Positions 35,281-44,240 of a stretch of DNA of 64,000 nucleotides are shown piece by piece. The stretch is from an uncultured Caldilineaceae bacterium. Lineage in GTDB: Bacteria > Chloroflexota > Anaerolineae > Caldilineales > Caldilineaceae. A program made the translations under genes and the position numbers. How positions within the stretch are numbered: the stretch's first letter is position 1; the number at the start of each line of letters is the position of its first letter. The notes beneath the pieces are model-generated. The model made no database searches, was not told where the DNA came from, and saw only the letters and a list, made by a program, of their open reading frames with translations. The DNA is taken from contig OX638330.1 of NCBI GenBank assembly GCA_951812725.1, positions 3,038,001 to 3,102,000 on the forward strand, given 5' to 3'.

Positions 35281-36441
35281 CTAACTACGTTCAACCAGAT
35301 CCTGATAGTGTAATTCCAGTTGGGCTACAGTGTGTTCGATTCGGAAGCGGCTGTCAACGCGTTGCCTTCCTGCCTGCCCCATACTCTGGCAAAGAACCGG
35401 ATCCCGCAGCAGTCGCAACACGGATGCAGCCAGTGCAGTCGTGTCGCCGGGAGAGACGAGAATGCCGGTTTCGTCGTGCGTAACGATTTCCGGTAGAGCG
35501 CCGTGCGAGAAGGCGACGACGGGTTTGCTCATTGCCATCGCCTCGGTGGTGACAAGACCGAATGGCTCGGGTGCGCCGGGGTGTACAAAGACGTCCATGG
35601 CTGCCAGCGCCGGCCGGACGTCGGCCAACTGGCCGGTCCAATGCACGCGATCGTCCAGGCCGAGCTGCGTGCATAACGCCTTGAGGCTGGCTTCGTAATC
35701 GTCATTCACCTGAAACGGGTCTCCACCGACGACGAGGAAGCGGCAGTCCGGCGCGGAGGCTGCGAGTTCGCCCGCCATTTGCAGAAAGGTGTGCTGGCCT
35801 TTCCAGGGGCGGGCTCTGCCTACCATGCCAACGATGGGGGCATCTAGTGGGAAGCCGGCGGCGTTGCAGATAGAGGCTCTATTGCCGGCGGCGACGCGGG
35901 CGGGGTCGAACCGGGACAGGTCGATGCCGTTGTGGAGAACGGAAAGTTTGGCGGAGTTGGGCAGATGGCGGGCGACTGCCTTTGAATTTGTCAGTACTAG
36001 GGCGGCGCTGCTTCTCAGGATGAATTTGGCCAGGCGGTCGGGCCACTTGGCGGCTGGCTCTGCCTCGGACAGCCAGAAATCCCGCATGTGCCATACGAGG
36101 GGGCGTGAGGAGAGTCTGGCAGCCAGCGCCGCGTAGGCTGTGGCGCGCACGGTATTGCTGTGGATGAGGGCGGCGTCGAGATTACGGGCGGTGTTCGATA
36201 TGGCTGATGCCACCCGGCACCAGTCGAGTAGGCTGCGGGAGGAGCCGCGCAGGCGCGGCAGGTCGAGTGCGTGGACAGGAGTGCCTGCTTGGGCCGCTTC
36301 TTCGGTTAGCTTGCCGGGCGGGGCGATGAGATGGGGTTGCCAGCGGCTGTGGTCGAGGAAGGTCATGAGGAGGAGCAGGCTTTGTTCGGCGCCGCCGAGG
36401 TTATTTGCGTGATCGACGAAAAGTATTGGTTGGGGAGTCAT
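35281..36441 (-). CDS. GT4 family glycosyltransferase
   Basis: This 386-residue GT-B enzyme has an N-terminal FVDHANNLGGAEQSLLLLM loop and donor-domain blocks IVGMVGRARPWKGQHTFL and EPFGLVTTEAMAMSKPVVA. The GGAEQ loop is common in transferases acting on lipid-linked intermediates, which is only a weak hint. Its ATG overlaps the stop of the upstream GT4 gene by four bases (ATGA), so the two are translationally coupled. Confidence 0.9.
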   Translation of the reverse strand: MTPQPILFVDHANNLGGAEQSLLLLMTFLDHSRWQPHLIAPPGKLTEEAAQAGTPVHALDLPRLRGSSRSLLDWCRVASAISNTARNLDAALIHSNTVRATAYAALAARLSSRPLVWHMRDFWLSEAEPAAKWPDRLAKFILRSSAALVLTNSKAVARHLPNSAKLSVLHNGIDLSRFDPARVAAGNRASICNAAGFPLDAPIVGMVGRARPWKGQHTFLQMAGELAASAPDCRFLVVGGDPFQVNDDYEASLKALCTQLGLDDRVHWTGQLADVRPALAAMDVFVHPGAPEPFGLVTTEAMAMSKPVVAFSHGALPEIVTHDETGILVSPGDTTALAASVLRLLRDPVLCQSMGQAGRQRVDSRFRIEHTVAQLELHYQDLVERS

Positions 36442-37691
36442 AGAGCACGTTCAATGATCGACATGAATTGATGGCCGACTCGATCCCAGTTCATTTCGTT
36501 TTCGACCCAGCGGCGGCCGGCGCTACCCAGGCGTTGCCGCAGAGCCGCGTCATTGAGAAGGCGAGTGAGTGCCTGCGCCAGAGCCTGGGGATCATCGGGA
36601 GGGACGAGGAGGCCGGTTTCGTTTTCGATGACTGCTTCGGCTGCGCCGCCGCTGCGGGCTGCTACGACGGGCAGGCCGCTGGCGCTGGCTTCGAGATAGA
36701 CGATGCCGAAGCCCTCGACGCTGCCGGCATGATACTCTGCACGCGACGTCATGACAAAGATGGTGGCCTTCTGGTAGACCTCCGGCAGTTCGGAATCGGA
36801 AACGGCATCCATGAAGCGCACGGCATGAGCAACTTGCAGTTCCTGTGCCAGCTGCACAAGCGAATGGCGGGCAGGACCGGAACCTACGATCCAGTATTGC
36901 AGGCCGGGCGTCTGGTCAAGAATCTGCGGCAGTGCTCGTAGAACGGTATCGATTCCTTTGCGCGACACCAGCCGGGCGACGGTAAGAAGGATGGGCGGCC
37001 TGGACGGAGGCGAGGTTGGCGGCGTGAACCGATCCGGGTTGGTCCCGGGAAGTACAACCTCAGGGGGAGGCAAGTCGAGTGCCTGAAGACGCAGCGCGTT
37101 GGTGCGGGAATTCGTTACCAGCGGGTGTGCGCCGGCCAGGAGTCGATTAAAGATGGGAGCATGCCACCGAAGTTGCGCTGCTTCGAAGTCATTACCGTGC
37201 ACCATAGCGACGTAGCGTCGTCTGGACATTGCCGCAGGTAGAAGCAGCCGGGGATGGGCATGCCCCACGATTATTATTTGGGGGCGGAGCCTTGCCAAAA
37301 CACGCGCCAAGCGCAACGGCTCATAAACTGCTATGCCAAGCGACGGTCGGGCAATGCTCGAAATTGGATTGCGGCCGCCATCTTTTCGACCGGTGGCAAG
37401 TAGCTGAAATGGTTCCGTATTGAATAAAGATGGGTTGCCTCTAGAGTGCAAAACTGTGAGGTCGCAGCTGTGCCCGAGGATCCGGCTTACCTCAAAGAGA
37501 TACTGCTGCAGCCCGCCTACATGCGGGGGGAATTCCAGAGTAAGCAGGGTTACCCGTGGGCGAGCGGCAGCTGAAGACGAATGGGGGCAGCCGACAAAAG
37601 CGTTGACATTTGGGCCTTCTTCACTCTTTTCGCTAATGGCTGCGCTCTCCTTCAGTGTTGACCAGACAGACGAAAAGAGCTTCGTAAGCAT
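36438..37691 (-). CDS. GT4 family glycosyltransferase
   Basis: This GT-B enzyme of up to 417 residues has TLEFPPHVGGLQQYLFEVSR in the acceptor domain and PILLTVARLVSRKGIDTVL and EGFGIVYLEASASGLPVV in the donor domain. It resembles PimB-like mannosyltransferases. The ATG at 37691 lies inside the end of the preceding gene (59-nt overlap). The first ~45 residues (MLTKLFSSVWST onward) are not family-like, so a later non-ATG start cannot be excluded. It is coupled to the next gene by an ATGA overlap. Confidence 0.88.
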   Translation of the reverse strand: MLTKLFSSVWSTLKESAAISEKSEEGPNVNAFVGCPHSSSAAARPRVTLLTLEFPPHVGGLQQYLFEVSRILGHSCDLTVLHSRGNPSLFNTEPFQLLATGRKDGGRNPISSIARPSLGIAVYEPLRLARVLARLRPQIIIVGHAHPRLLLPAAMSRRRYVAMVHGNDFEAAQLRWHAPIFNRLLAGAHPLVTNSRTNALRLQALDLPPPEVVLPGTNPDRFTPPTSPPSRPPILLTVARLVSRKGIDTVLRALPQILDQTPGLQYWIVGSGPARHSLVQLAQELQVAHAVRFMDAVSDSELPEVYQKATIFVMTSRAEYHAGSVEGFGIVYLEASASGLPVVAARSGGAAEAVIENETGLLVPPDDPQALAQALTRLLNDAALRQRLGSAGRRWVENEMNWDRVGHQFMSIIERAL

Positions 37692-38715
37692 CTACCACCC
37701 GGTTCTGAACGAAATCTTCGGCTCGCTCGAGCCCACGACTAGCGAGCGTCTGCCGCTTGGCCGCGTCTTTGAGTAGCGACAGCAGAGTTGAACCCAGTTC
37801 TGATACTGGCGCCAGTACTCCCCACTTTCCGTTTTCAAGCAGTTCGCGGGCGCCTGCGTTGGGCGTAGCTATGACTGGCGTACCACTTGCCATCGCTTCA
37901 ATATAGGGGATGCCAAAGCCTTCGTAGGTGCTGGGCAGGCAGAAAACCCAGGCCTGGCGGTAGAGATCTGCCAGTGCATTCTTATCCGGGTTCTGAAAAC
38001 AGACGACGCCTGGCGCTTGTAACTTTCGCTCCGCCACCATCCATAGTTCCGCCTCGGGCAAAGCAGGTCGAATTTGAGTTTGGAAAAGTTCTAACAACAT
38101 CCGCCCCCGCTTGCGTCCGGCCAGGGCCCCAACAAAGAGGATAACGGGATGGCGATGACGGATATTCTGGTTCAGATTGTGCTCCGGGTAGAAGACATTG
38201 CGATTCACCGAATTAGGTATCACAAGGTCGATGCCCGGAATATACCGCCGCGTGCTGGCGCTTACTGCTACGACGCGGTTGGCCCTGGCTGCCTCCAAGA
38301 ATTCCCCCGGCGTGACGGTCAGGTACCACAACCGCCTCTTCCAGGTGATCGCATGGATCGCTTCTGCAAGAGAGGCCCCGTGCAGCGTGCGCACCAGCGG
38401 AGGGCGGGACCGCAATATCAATGCGTTGTTGCCATGGGCGTGAATGATGTCGAAGGCGCTGAAGTCCTGGGCGGCGTAGCGCCATGCCAGTTGCCAGTGC
38501 CAGAGCCAGGCGCGCAGAGGATTCGCGGGGGGCGCGGAGAGCACTTTGCGGACTTGATAGCAGGCGTCTTGCGGCTGTTCATCGGTTGTGAAGACGGTCA
38601 CTTGGTGGCCGCGTTTGGTCAGAGCATTGGCCAGCCTGTGCGCCGCGTAGGCGACGCCGCCGGTCTTTGCGCGATATGGTGATGGCAAGTGGGAGGACAG
38701 TACCGCGATTTTCAT
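37633..38715 (-). CDS. GT4 family glycosyltransferase
   Basis: This 360-residue GT-B enzyme has the acceptor loop LPSPYRAKTGGVAYAAHRLA at the N-terminus and donor-domain blocks VILFVGALAGRKRGRMLL and STYEGFGIPYIEAMASGTPV. It is the first gene of the 38715-32901 glycosyltransferase block. No clear promoter was seen in the 1.2 kb upstream, which carries a repeat. The 59-nt overlap with the following gene is unusually long for this locus. Confidence 0.88.
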   Translation of the reverse strand: MKIAVLSSHLPSPYRAKTGGVAYAAHRLANALTKRGHQVTVFTTDEQPQDACYQVRKVLSAPPANPLRAWLWHWQLAWRYAAQDFSAFDIIHAHGNNALILRSRPPLVRTLHGASLAEAIHAITWKRRLWYLTVTPGEFLEAARANRVVAVSASTRRYIPGIDLVIPNSVNRNVFYPEHNLNQNIRHRHPVILFVGALAGRKRGRMLLELFQTQIRPALPEAELWMVAERKLQAPGVVCFQNPDKNALADLYRQAWVFCLPSTYEGFGIPYIEAMASGTPVIATPNAGARELLENGKWGVLAPVSELGSTLLSLLKDAAKRQTLASRGLERAEDFVQNRVVDAYEALFVCLVNTEGERSH

Positions 38716-39958
38716 AGCGCTTCAGCCAGGGTAGTTTGCGCAAACCGGCCCGATCGTCCTGCCGCAGGCCGCTAAGCGAAATGATAACCCCCACTGCCTG
38801 CTTCAGCAAGATGGCCCGCGTGACTATTTTCAGGTCATTGCGAAGGCTCCTGGTTTCAGATGAGACCCAAATTAGAATCGGGCTCTTATTCCCTGCCTTC
38901 TACAATTGACTCCCCCCGCTTGAGGCAATTTACAAGCTTACATAATGCGAGACTCATAGGAAAGTTCCCGGCAGCTGAAGAGTTGGGGCGCCCCTATCTA
39001 TGGCTTCATGAAGTAGCTGTCACATTAGCGTGGATCGCCCTGAGACTGGCTGACGGCGATGCGTGAAATACGCCTTGATGACGTGTCACAGGTATCCGGC
39101 CAGGGGGAAGAAGGCCCGTTCGTGAAGGGGAGTCCGGCGGTCAAACAGGGGTATTAATATGAATGTTTTCATAATAATATGTCCGCTTTGTCCGCTCGAA
39201 AGCGTTTTCTGGGTACGAATTGGCGTGGATCGACGCATTTTTGGCATTTTGTCGATGCCCTTGGGCGGAGGCGTCGGCCGGAACAGGTCCTTCCCTTTGA
39301 CGGTCGATCGTTAGTTTTCGTTGATGAGTTTATGGCGTCTCTGGGGGGGCCGGCCTACCCAGACGGCGGCCAAGATTGTGGCAGACACGTCAGTGAAAGG
39401 GTTGTGACATGGAGGGACGATCAGGGGACTGGATACAAGGGATAGCACTTGGCTGTCAATTCCGGGGCCCGCACGCCCATTCTGCCCACTCGCTGAATCG
39501 CATGGCAACACAGTAGTATCAACCGTGGGCAGGGGGAATCGACATCCTGCTTGTTGGTACCGGGGCAATGATTCGGGCCGGGTTTGGAGAAGCAAGGTGT
39601 AACGGAAATCTCACAAGAAGGGGAATTCGCATGCGTACGCTCGTGGAACGCTCGCACGAGAGATGGACGAGCGTTTACGAGCGTTTACGAGCGTTTGCGT
39701 GAAAGAAAACACTATAATATAATAATATTTATTTGATGAGCTTGAATGGGAGAGAGCAGGGCCACTTCCCTTGGTCCGCCGTAGCGGGACAGTTATTCCT
39801 GTTGCTTACTTCCAGGGCCTCGAGAGCAGCCCGTAACTTGAAGGCCGCCGTGTGTCGCCGCCGATTCTTGACAACCGTTCTTCCCATCCTCGGGCTGAGT
39901 GAATGGCCCCATCATACAGATTAGCTCTTTACCCAGTCTTTGGGGCCCACTTCATACT
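38716..39958. other. 1.2-kb gene-free junction between polysaccharide genes and the defence-like island
   Basis: No gene is supported. The stretch holds the GCGTTTACGA repeat at 39635-39700, an AT-rich run at 39700-39740 and a small hairpin TATGAA-tgtt-TTCATA near 39150. Frames on both strands are short and lack ribosome sites. A minus-strand frame leading into the glycosyltransferase start (about 38716-38880) reads LRNDLKIVTRAILLKQAVG. It could be a gene remnant but matches nothing firmly. Confidence 0.5.
39635..39700. repeat. GCGTTTACGA repeat with inverted arm
   Basis: Three and a half tandem 10-bp units (GCGTTTACGA, last unit GCGTTTGCGT) lie at 39671-39700. They are preceded by an inverted version, ACGCTCGTGGAACGCTCG (39636-39653), that can pair with CGAGCGTTTACGAGCGT. 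The same motif, with the same ACGAGAGAT flank, forms the core of the 139-bp units at 9455-10035. Confidence 0.85.
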
Positions 39959-40498
39959 CTATTGGCCAAAAAGGATCTCTGCTAGCAGATCCTTTAGAAC
40001 GCAAGTCAGTGGCTGCGAGGCATCGACTAAGACATCGCAATGATTGGCTAGGGGGACAATTCCAGTCTCGACTGCGTGACTATCAATCGCCTGAAACTCT
40101 TGAAATGTCATGCCGCCGGAAGACCGAGATCGGTGCCGTCGAAATCTTTCTTCTTGCCCTACAGCTAGGTAAGTGGCAATCGTCTGTCGTGCCCTCAGGC
40201 GTATCTCTTCCAATACTTCCTCGTGCCTGACCCCATCAAAGACAACAGAATCTTCATCTTTGACGGCTGCTACAGCCAGAACTCCTTCAAGCAAGCCCGC
40301 CGCGCCTATCTGTCGGTAGAGACCGTCGCCCAGGTCCTGTAAGGACTTTCGAGAATCTGGTTGACCGGAAAGATGAGCCATTTGCCTAATATACTTCCCA
40401 AAAGAAACTACCTGAATGGACATCCTAGACGCTACACAGTTAGAGACGGTCGACTTACCGCTTCCTATTTGCCCACAGATCACTATGGCTGTCTTCAT
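39959..40498 (-). CDS. Small P-loop nucleoside/nucleotide kinase-like protein
   Basis: This 179-residue P-loop protein has Walker A ICGQIGSGKST (7-17), a Walker-B-like VVFDGVRHEEV near 87 and an arginine-rich lid (ERFRRHRSRSSGG). Size and layout match nucleoside-monophosphate kinases, dephospho-CoA kinase-like and AAA_18-type proteins. A role in phosphorylating a nucleotide or coenzyme is plausible but unproven. The ATG at 40498 (MKTAIVICG) has AGGTGG upstream; an in-frame GTG at 40504 is the alternative. It is the last gene of a six-gene operon and lies 14 nt after the ASCH gene. Confidence 0.7.
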   Translation of the reverse strand: MKTAIVICGQIGSGKSTVSNCVASRMSIQVVSFGKYIRQMAHLSGQPDSRKSLQDLGDGLYRQIGAAGLLEGVLAVAAVKDEDSVVFDGVRHEEVLEEIRLRARQTIATYLAVGQEERFRRHRSRSSGGMTFQEFQAIDSHAVETGIVPLANHCDVLVDASQPLTCVLKDLLAEILFGQ

Positions 40499-40512
40499 TT
40501 CCACCTACTTGC

Positions 40513-41028
40513 TCAGTCGAAAGAGAATCTCTGTTGTCGACTCTGGAGTACTACCCATCCTCGACGATCTCTTTTGGGCACCGATATGGGGGGTAGTCGG
40601 CAGACATCAGAAATTCTCATTAGGGTTGCAAAGCGCGCCTCTTTTCGTTCCTCCCAGAATGACGAGCTTTCAACTCGCAGCGCTGCAGCAAAGTCACTTC
40701 TTATAAGCCCAAGATTCTTGGAGTTCAGATGATAGAACCAGACCTTTCGAACCAAGCACAATCCGCTCAATGTGTTATCGTTGGGACCTCTAAGCAACAC
40801 TACATCGCCAGATTCCACTGCACCGAAAGGCGCAATTCGGTTCTTGGAAAAGCGTGACTCAATGGTTTTGCTGCCGCCAAGAATGTATTCAAGGTACGGT
40901 TCCACAAGAATCGCCAAGTGTATTGAAAAGGCACTTGAACCGGACGACGACAGAGGTTCGAGATAACGTCTCCAAAAGCGATGTTTGTAAGTAGATTGCT
41001 TGAGTTTGTCAATCAACAGGTTGTTCAC
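40513..41028 (-). CDS. ASCH (PUA-like) domain protein
   Basis: This 171-residue protein has a central block, FSIHLAILVEPYLEYILGGS, then KTIESRFSKNRIAPFG and GDVVLLRGPNDNTLSGLCLV. This is the ASCH fold pattern: a K-T-I-E-x-R motif followed by a G-D-x-V-x-L strand. ASCH proteins bind RNA or modified nucleosides, and some hydrolyse acetylated cytidine. The start is GTG at 41028 with AAGG four bases upstream. The gap to the radical SAM gene is 107 nt, the widest in the operon. Its presence suggests the system recognises or edits a nucleic acid or nucleoside. Confidence 0.7.
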   Translation of the reverse strand: MNNLLIDKLKQSTYKHRFWRRYLEPLSSSGSSAFSIHLAILVEPYLEYILGGSKTIESRFSKNRIAPFGAVESGDVVLLRGPNDNTLSGLCLVRKVWFYHLNSKNLGLIRSDFAAALRVESSSFWEERKEARFATLMRISDVCRLPPISVPKRDRRGWVVLQSRQQRFSFD

Positions 41029-41135
41029 TGAACCTTATAAGTTTCCTCTGGCTACACCCAGTCTCATCAGGTTCCCTTTGTGATTGACTTTGCTCTGAAG
41101 TGATAGACGTAGAATTCCATTCAAAACCGCCGAAA

Positions 41136-42149
41136 TCACCGGATTCCAGTACTCAATGAAATCTCTGTAATCGTCTTGTTCCGTTCACTCGTTGAGAACC
41201 TCTCCTCAATTTGCCGGTTCCAGACTTCCACGGCAACCTCCTGATTGTAAAGGGCTCTTTCGTTCACCTCATTGAGTCGGGGGTGAACCGGTGTGAATAC
41301 CTGGACTTCAAGTGGAATTGTCCTTAAGGGAAGGTTCGGGTGCAATTGCTGCAACCTGTCCACAAACTGTACTACACGGTCAGAAATGTGTTCGGCAGTG
41401 GGAGAAGTTAGAGTAACATACGCGTAGACGTCGATACCAAGTTTCAAGAACCGCTGGAAGAGTTTGAATTGACGTGAGAAAAAGTGACCGTCTGCACGTG
41501 TGTTGAACGAAAACGACTCCTCGTCGAAACCTTTGAAACAGCAAACTCGACCATAATTCCTGGCATCAACTATTCGGCTCATCTGGCTATCTGAAAGATA
41601 TCGCCAGAAGAAATCTGTGCTAAGATTGTCATCGGACCAGACATAAATGTTCTTTTCTAGATTTCGCGATCGAATTTCATCTAGCATCCATGGTACCCAT
41701 TCTGGCGTCAAATCAGGTTGTCCGCCTGTCAAATCAATGACTTGGGGGGGATTAGCCTGCCCTAAGTGCAAGTCAAGTAGCTCCGCAGCTGTTACCCATT
41801 GCGAGTGTCGGCGGTGAGCTGACAACAGAACAAATGGGACATAGCAGTACCAGCAGCGCCAGTTGCAGACGGCGTTTTGGAACACTTGCGCTCGAAGTTG
41901 CTTCCCAGGCACTGTATCAAGCGCTTTACACGCCGGCTCAATTGGCAAGGGATTCGGAGGCCATCCAGCGCTTGTTGTGCAACTGAAATGGCGAATCCGT
42001 CCCAGACCTTCGCAATTCGGTGGCACTTTTAGGTCTTTTTCTTGGTCTGTGTTAAGAAAGTTAGTTACTAGGATTCGCTTTCTTTCAAGATCTAGTCCGT
42101 CACTCCTTAGTTTTCTCGAAACCTCGTCCGTATCTATTGTCTTTTGCAC
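41136..42149 (-). CDS. Radical SAM enzyme of unknown function
   Basis: This 337-residue protein has the radical SAM cluster motif CNWRCWYC (CxxxCxxC, about residues 94-101) preceded by RAQVFQNAV. A TGGQPDLTPEW block follows at about 141-151 and resembles the GGE strand of the family (GGQ here). Later blocks VWSDDNLSTDFFWRYL, GRVCCFKGFDEESF and VYAYVTLTSPTAEHI are consistent with a partial TIM barrel; no second cluster domain is evident. The start is GTG at 42149 after TAGGAG. The reaction cannot be assigned. The motif differs from that of viperins. It lies 12 nt after the DUF4186-like gene. Confidence 0.8.
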   Translation of the reverse strand: MQKTIDTDEVSRKLRSDGLDLERKRILVTNFLNTDQEKDLKVPPNCEGLGRIRHFSCTTSAGWPPNPLPIEPACKALDTVPGKQLRAQVFQNAVCNWRCWYCYVPFVLLSAHRRHSQWVTAAELLDLHLGQANPPQVIDLTGGQPDLTPEWVPWMLDEIRSRNLEKNIYVWSDDNLSTDFFWRYLSDSQMSRIVDARNYGRVCCFKGFDEESFSFNTRADGHFFSRQFKLFQRFLKLGIDVYAYVTLTSPTAEHISDRVVQFVDRLQQLHPNLPLRTIPLEVQVFTPVHPRLNEVNERALYNQEVAVEVWNRQIEERFSTSERNKTITEISLSTGIR

Positions 42150-42161
42150 TTGCTTACGCTC

Positions 42162-42779
42162 CTACTCTAGAATTCTATTCCTAGCTATCTGGGGTCGTGC
42201 CTTTGGCCCGACAGGGGGCAAATCTGGTAGCCGCTTGTAGATATATCTCATGACCAACTCTAACATGTATTCAAATTCATCACCTGTTAGTTGCTTCTCT
42301 CGATCAAAGCCATGCCAGATTTCAGCACATTTCCGACAGCATGTTGCCGTGGCGTGCTGTGCATAATAGATGACATTTCCCTCCAAGGGTGTCTGCCTGC
42401 CATCCCAAGAATTCTCTGAACTTGGTTTCCTTAGACAACTTCTCAATCGATTCTCGGCTCTTTGTCGAAGTCCAACAAAACCTTGCCCCTTGGCATGTTT
42501 GAGGGCTTTTTCGTCAAATGTCTTGTGCCAAAAGTGATGGCGAATGAGTTCTCGCTCTAACGACTTGAAGGTATTCTCGACGTCAATCAAATCGTGATTG
42601 TCCAACCTCTGCCATTCAACCATCTGAGCACCACAGGCTACGCAAATTTCGCTTCTATAAGACTGTTTCCTCGGACGCCTCCGGCGGAAGCAATGCAAGT
42701 CCCGTTCGCAGTCGTAGCTAGAGCAAGTGATTTTCGCGAGGGGCTTTTCGTTGTCCCCATTCATAGTGTCTTTATTCAC
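42162..42779 (-). CDS. DUF4186-like protein with N-terminal zinc-ribbon
   Basis: This 205-residue cysteine- and histidine-rich protein has an N-terminal segment with CSSYDCERDLHC and CVACGAQM (about 19-48) that looks like a zinc ribbon. The C-terminal half carries QTPLEGNVIYYAQHATATCC, continuing RKCAEIWHGF and DEFEYMLELVM. AQHATATCCRxC followed by WHG is the signature I recall for DUF4186, a family without known activity. Ordinary DUF4186 proteins are shorter and lack the ribbon, so this looks like an extended form. The GTG start at 42779 has GGAGG inside the end of the XRE gene, only 3 nt away. Confidence 0.65.
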   Translation of the reverse strand: MNKDTMNGDNEKPLAKITCSSYDCERDLHCFRRRRPRKQSYRSEICVACGAQMVEWQRLDNHDLIDVENTFKSLERELIRHHFWHKTFDEKALKHAKGQGFVGLRQRAENRLRSCLRKPSSENSWDGRQTPLEGNVIYYAQHATATCCRKCAEIWHGFDREKQLTGDEFEYMLELVMRYIYKRLPDLPPVGPKARPQIARNRILE

Positions 42780-42782
42780 TTT

Positions 42783-44240
42783 CTATTCCTCCCATGCAGT
42801 CAGCGCCTGAGCCAAGAGCTCTCGGTCTGGCTCTGCTAGCTTTGCAAAGTCCGCACGTTCAAAGAACACGTTACGGACGATTTTCCAAGGATTGTCGGCA
42901 TTTTGAAGACTGTTAGCCGCTCCCCACCAGTTTACTTCCTGTTCATCTGCGAGACGGAACGCCAGATAATTTGCGAGAGAATCGACTGGGACGCCTTCCC
43001 GCGAGGCGACTGCTTGAACTGCTTTCTTCAGGAATCTTAGTTCGCCTCTGGCCTCGGCAAGGCATTCTTCTGCCAATCTTTGGCCTTTCCCGTCTAAGAG
43101 TACCTCCACAGCAAAACGATTTGCACGCTTTTCCTCTTGAAAATCAAAGCTCTCGACTGACGAAACGTCCTGTTCGAGCACAGTTCGTTCAAGCAGATCC
43201 GATTCCTGTCCTGCATGCCAGAATTCATGCAAACAGTCGAAAGCCCACCTTGAGCAATATGACGTCTTCTGTTTCAACACAATTACGTTCCGCCCATCTT
43301 CCCTAAAGCATGCACCATGAAATGCCCCGGGATCATCTAAAGGAAGCACAACTACACCGAGATCCCATATATAGTTTACTATGGCAGCTAAGGAGAACGA
43401 GCCGTAGCTTGATTCAATGGCGCCTCGTACTTGGGCCGGGTCGGTTGGAATTGACCTGATAGGGAGTTCCGCGCAGGCCTGAATCGTGAGGAGCCCGAGG
43501 TAATGCGCATACACTGTATACGCATTGACTCGCCGGGGGTTTGCTCTGGCGATACGCTTGAATCGCACTCCTTCAATTGCTGATTTCAACGCTAGGTCTT
43601 CACCCGCCAATAGCTGATGTGGGGTCCAAGAGAAAATATTGGCCAAAGCCTCGACAGTTGCTCTTACCCTGATGCTATCTCTCACCCGCATATCTCCAGC
43701 TGAGATCAGATGACCTCCCTTCCGAGGAAGCAATCGTTTTCGAATGAATTCGGGTGCCAGGCCAATCGCGGAAACTTTGCTGAGAACTGCACCTAATGAG
43801 ATGTTCCCTACCTCGGCGAACACAGCTTTGTTTATTTCTACACCTAACGCGGACACCACCTCCATAATCCTATTCAAGCTGGCGGAAGCGTAGTTGGTTG
43901 CTTCATAACGCTGGATCTGTTGCTCCTTCAAGCCGAGTCGGCCAGCCAATTCTCTTTGACTGAATCCACTCGCAATGCGAGCTCTAATCAACAGTTTTGG
44001 AAGTTCAGATACGCTTTTCAATTGCTCAAACGCGAAACTTCCAGCCTTAAGTGTCTCGTATTCCCGTAAATCATCTTTGAGATCCTTGAGTTGGCTTTTG
44101 AGAGCCTCCTCTTGAATTTGGCGCAATCTTGGGTGAAGTTCGTGCTGTTCGTCTTCGTCGGCACGAAGGTCCCGCAATGCCTGGGAGAACCGTTCTGCTT
44201 GAGCCTTGGTAATCCGATATTGCCTTTCATTCTTGATCAT
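42783..44240 (-). CDS. XRE-type regulator with ImmA/IrrE metallopeptidase domain
   Basis: This 485-residue protein has a helical N-terminus (1-70, NERQYRITKAQAERFSQAL) and an XRE helix-turn-helix (about 80-137, SGFSQRELAGRLGLKEQQI then QRYE). A long middle region precedes a zinc peptidase domain with HEFWH (338-342) and a downstream glutamate in EEKRANRFAVEVL. ImmA/IrrE proteins cleave repressors on stress or phage signals, and the fusion to an HTH suggests a self-contained regulator. Its ATG overlaps the stop of the nucleotidyltransferase-like gene (ATGA). It is the natural candidate to bind the palindrome over the operon promoter. Confidence 0.85.
   Translation of the reverse strand: MIKNERQYRITKAQAERFSQALRDLRADEDEQHELHPRLRQIQEEALKSQLKDLKDDLREYETLKAGSFAFEQLKSVSELPKLLIRARIASGFSQRELAGRLGLKEQQIQRYEATNYASASLNRIMEVVSALGVEINKAVFAEVGNISLGAVLSKVSAIGLAPEFIRKRLLPRKGGHLISAGDMRVRDSIRVRATVEALANIFSWTPHQLLAGEDLALKSAIEGVRFKRIARANPRRVNAYTVYAHYLGLLTIQACAELPIRSIPTDPAQVRGAIESSYGSFSLAAIVNYIWDLGVVVLPLDDPGAFHGACFREDGRNVIVLKQKTSYCSRWAFDCLHEFWHAGQESDLLERTVLEQDVSSVESFDFQEEKRANRFAVEVLLDGKGQRLAEECLAEARGELRFLKKAVQAVASREGVPVDSLANYLAFRLADEQEVNWWGAANSLQNADNPWKIVRNVFFERADFAKLAEPDRELLAQALTAWEE

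Noticed and set aside
38716..38880. Possible gene remnant upstream of the first GT4 gene (LRNDLKIVTRAILLKQAVG)
   Set aside because: Too short and without a firm family match to report as a pseudogene.
41136..42149. Radical SAM protein as a prokaryotic viperin
   Set aside because: The cluster motif CNWRCWYCY lacks the viperin-type CGFCFH context and the rest does not match, so only a loose analogy remains.
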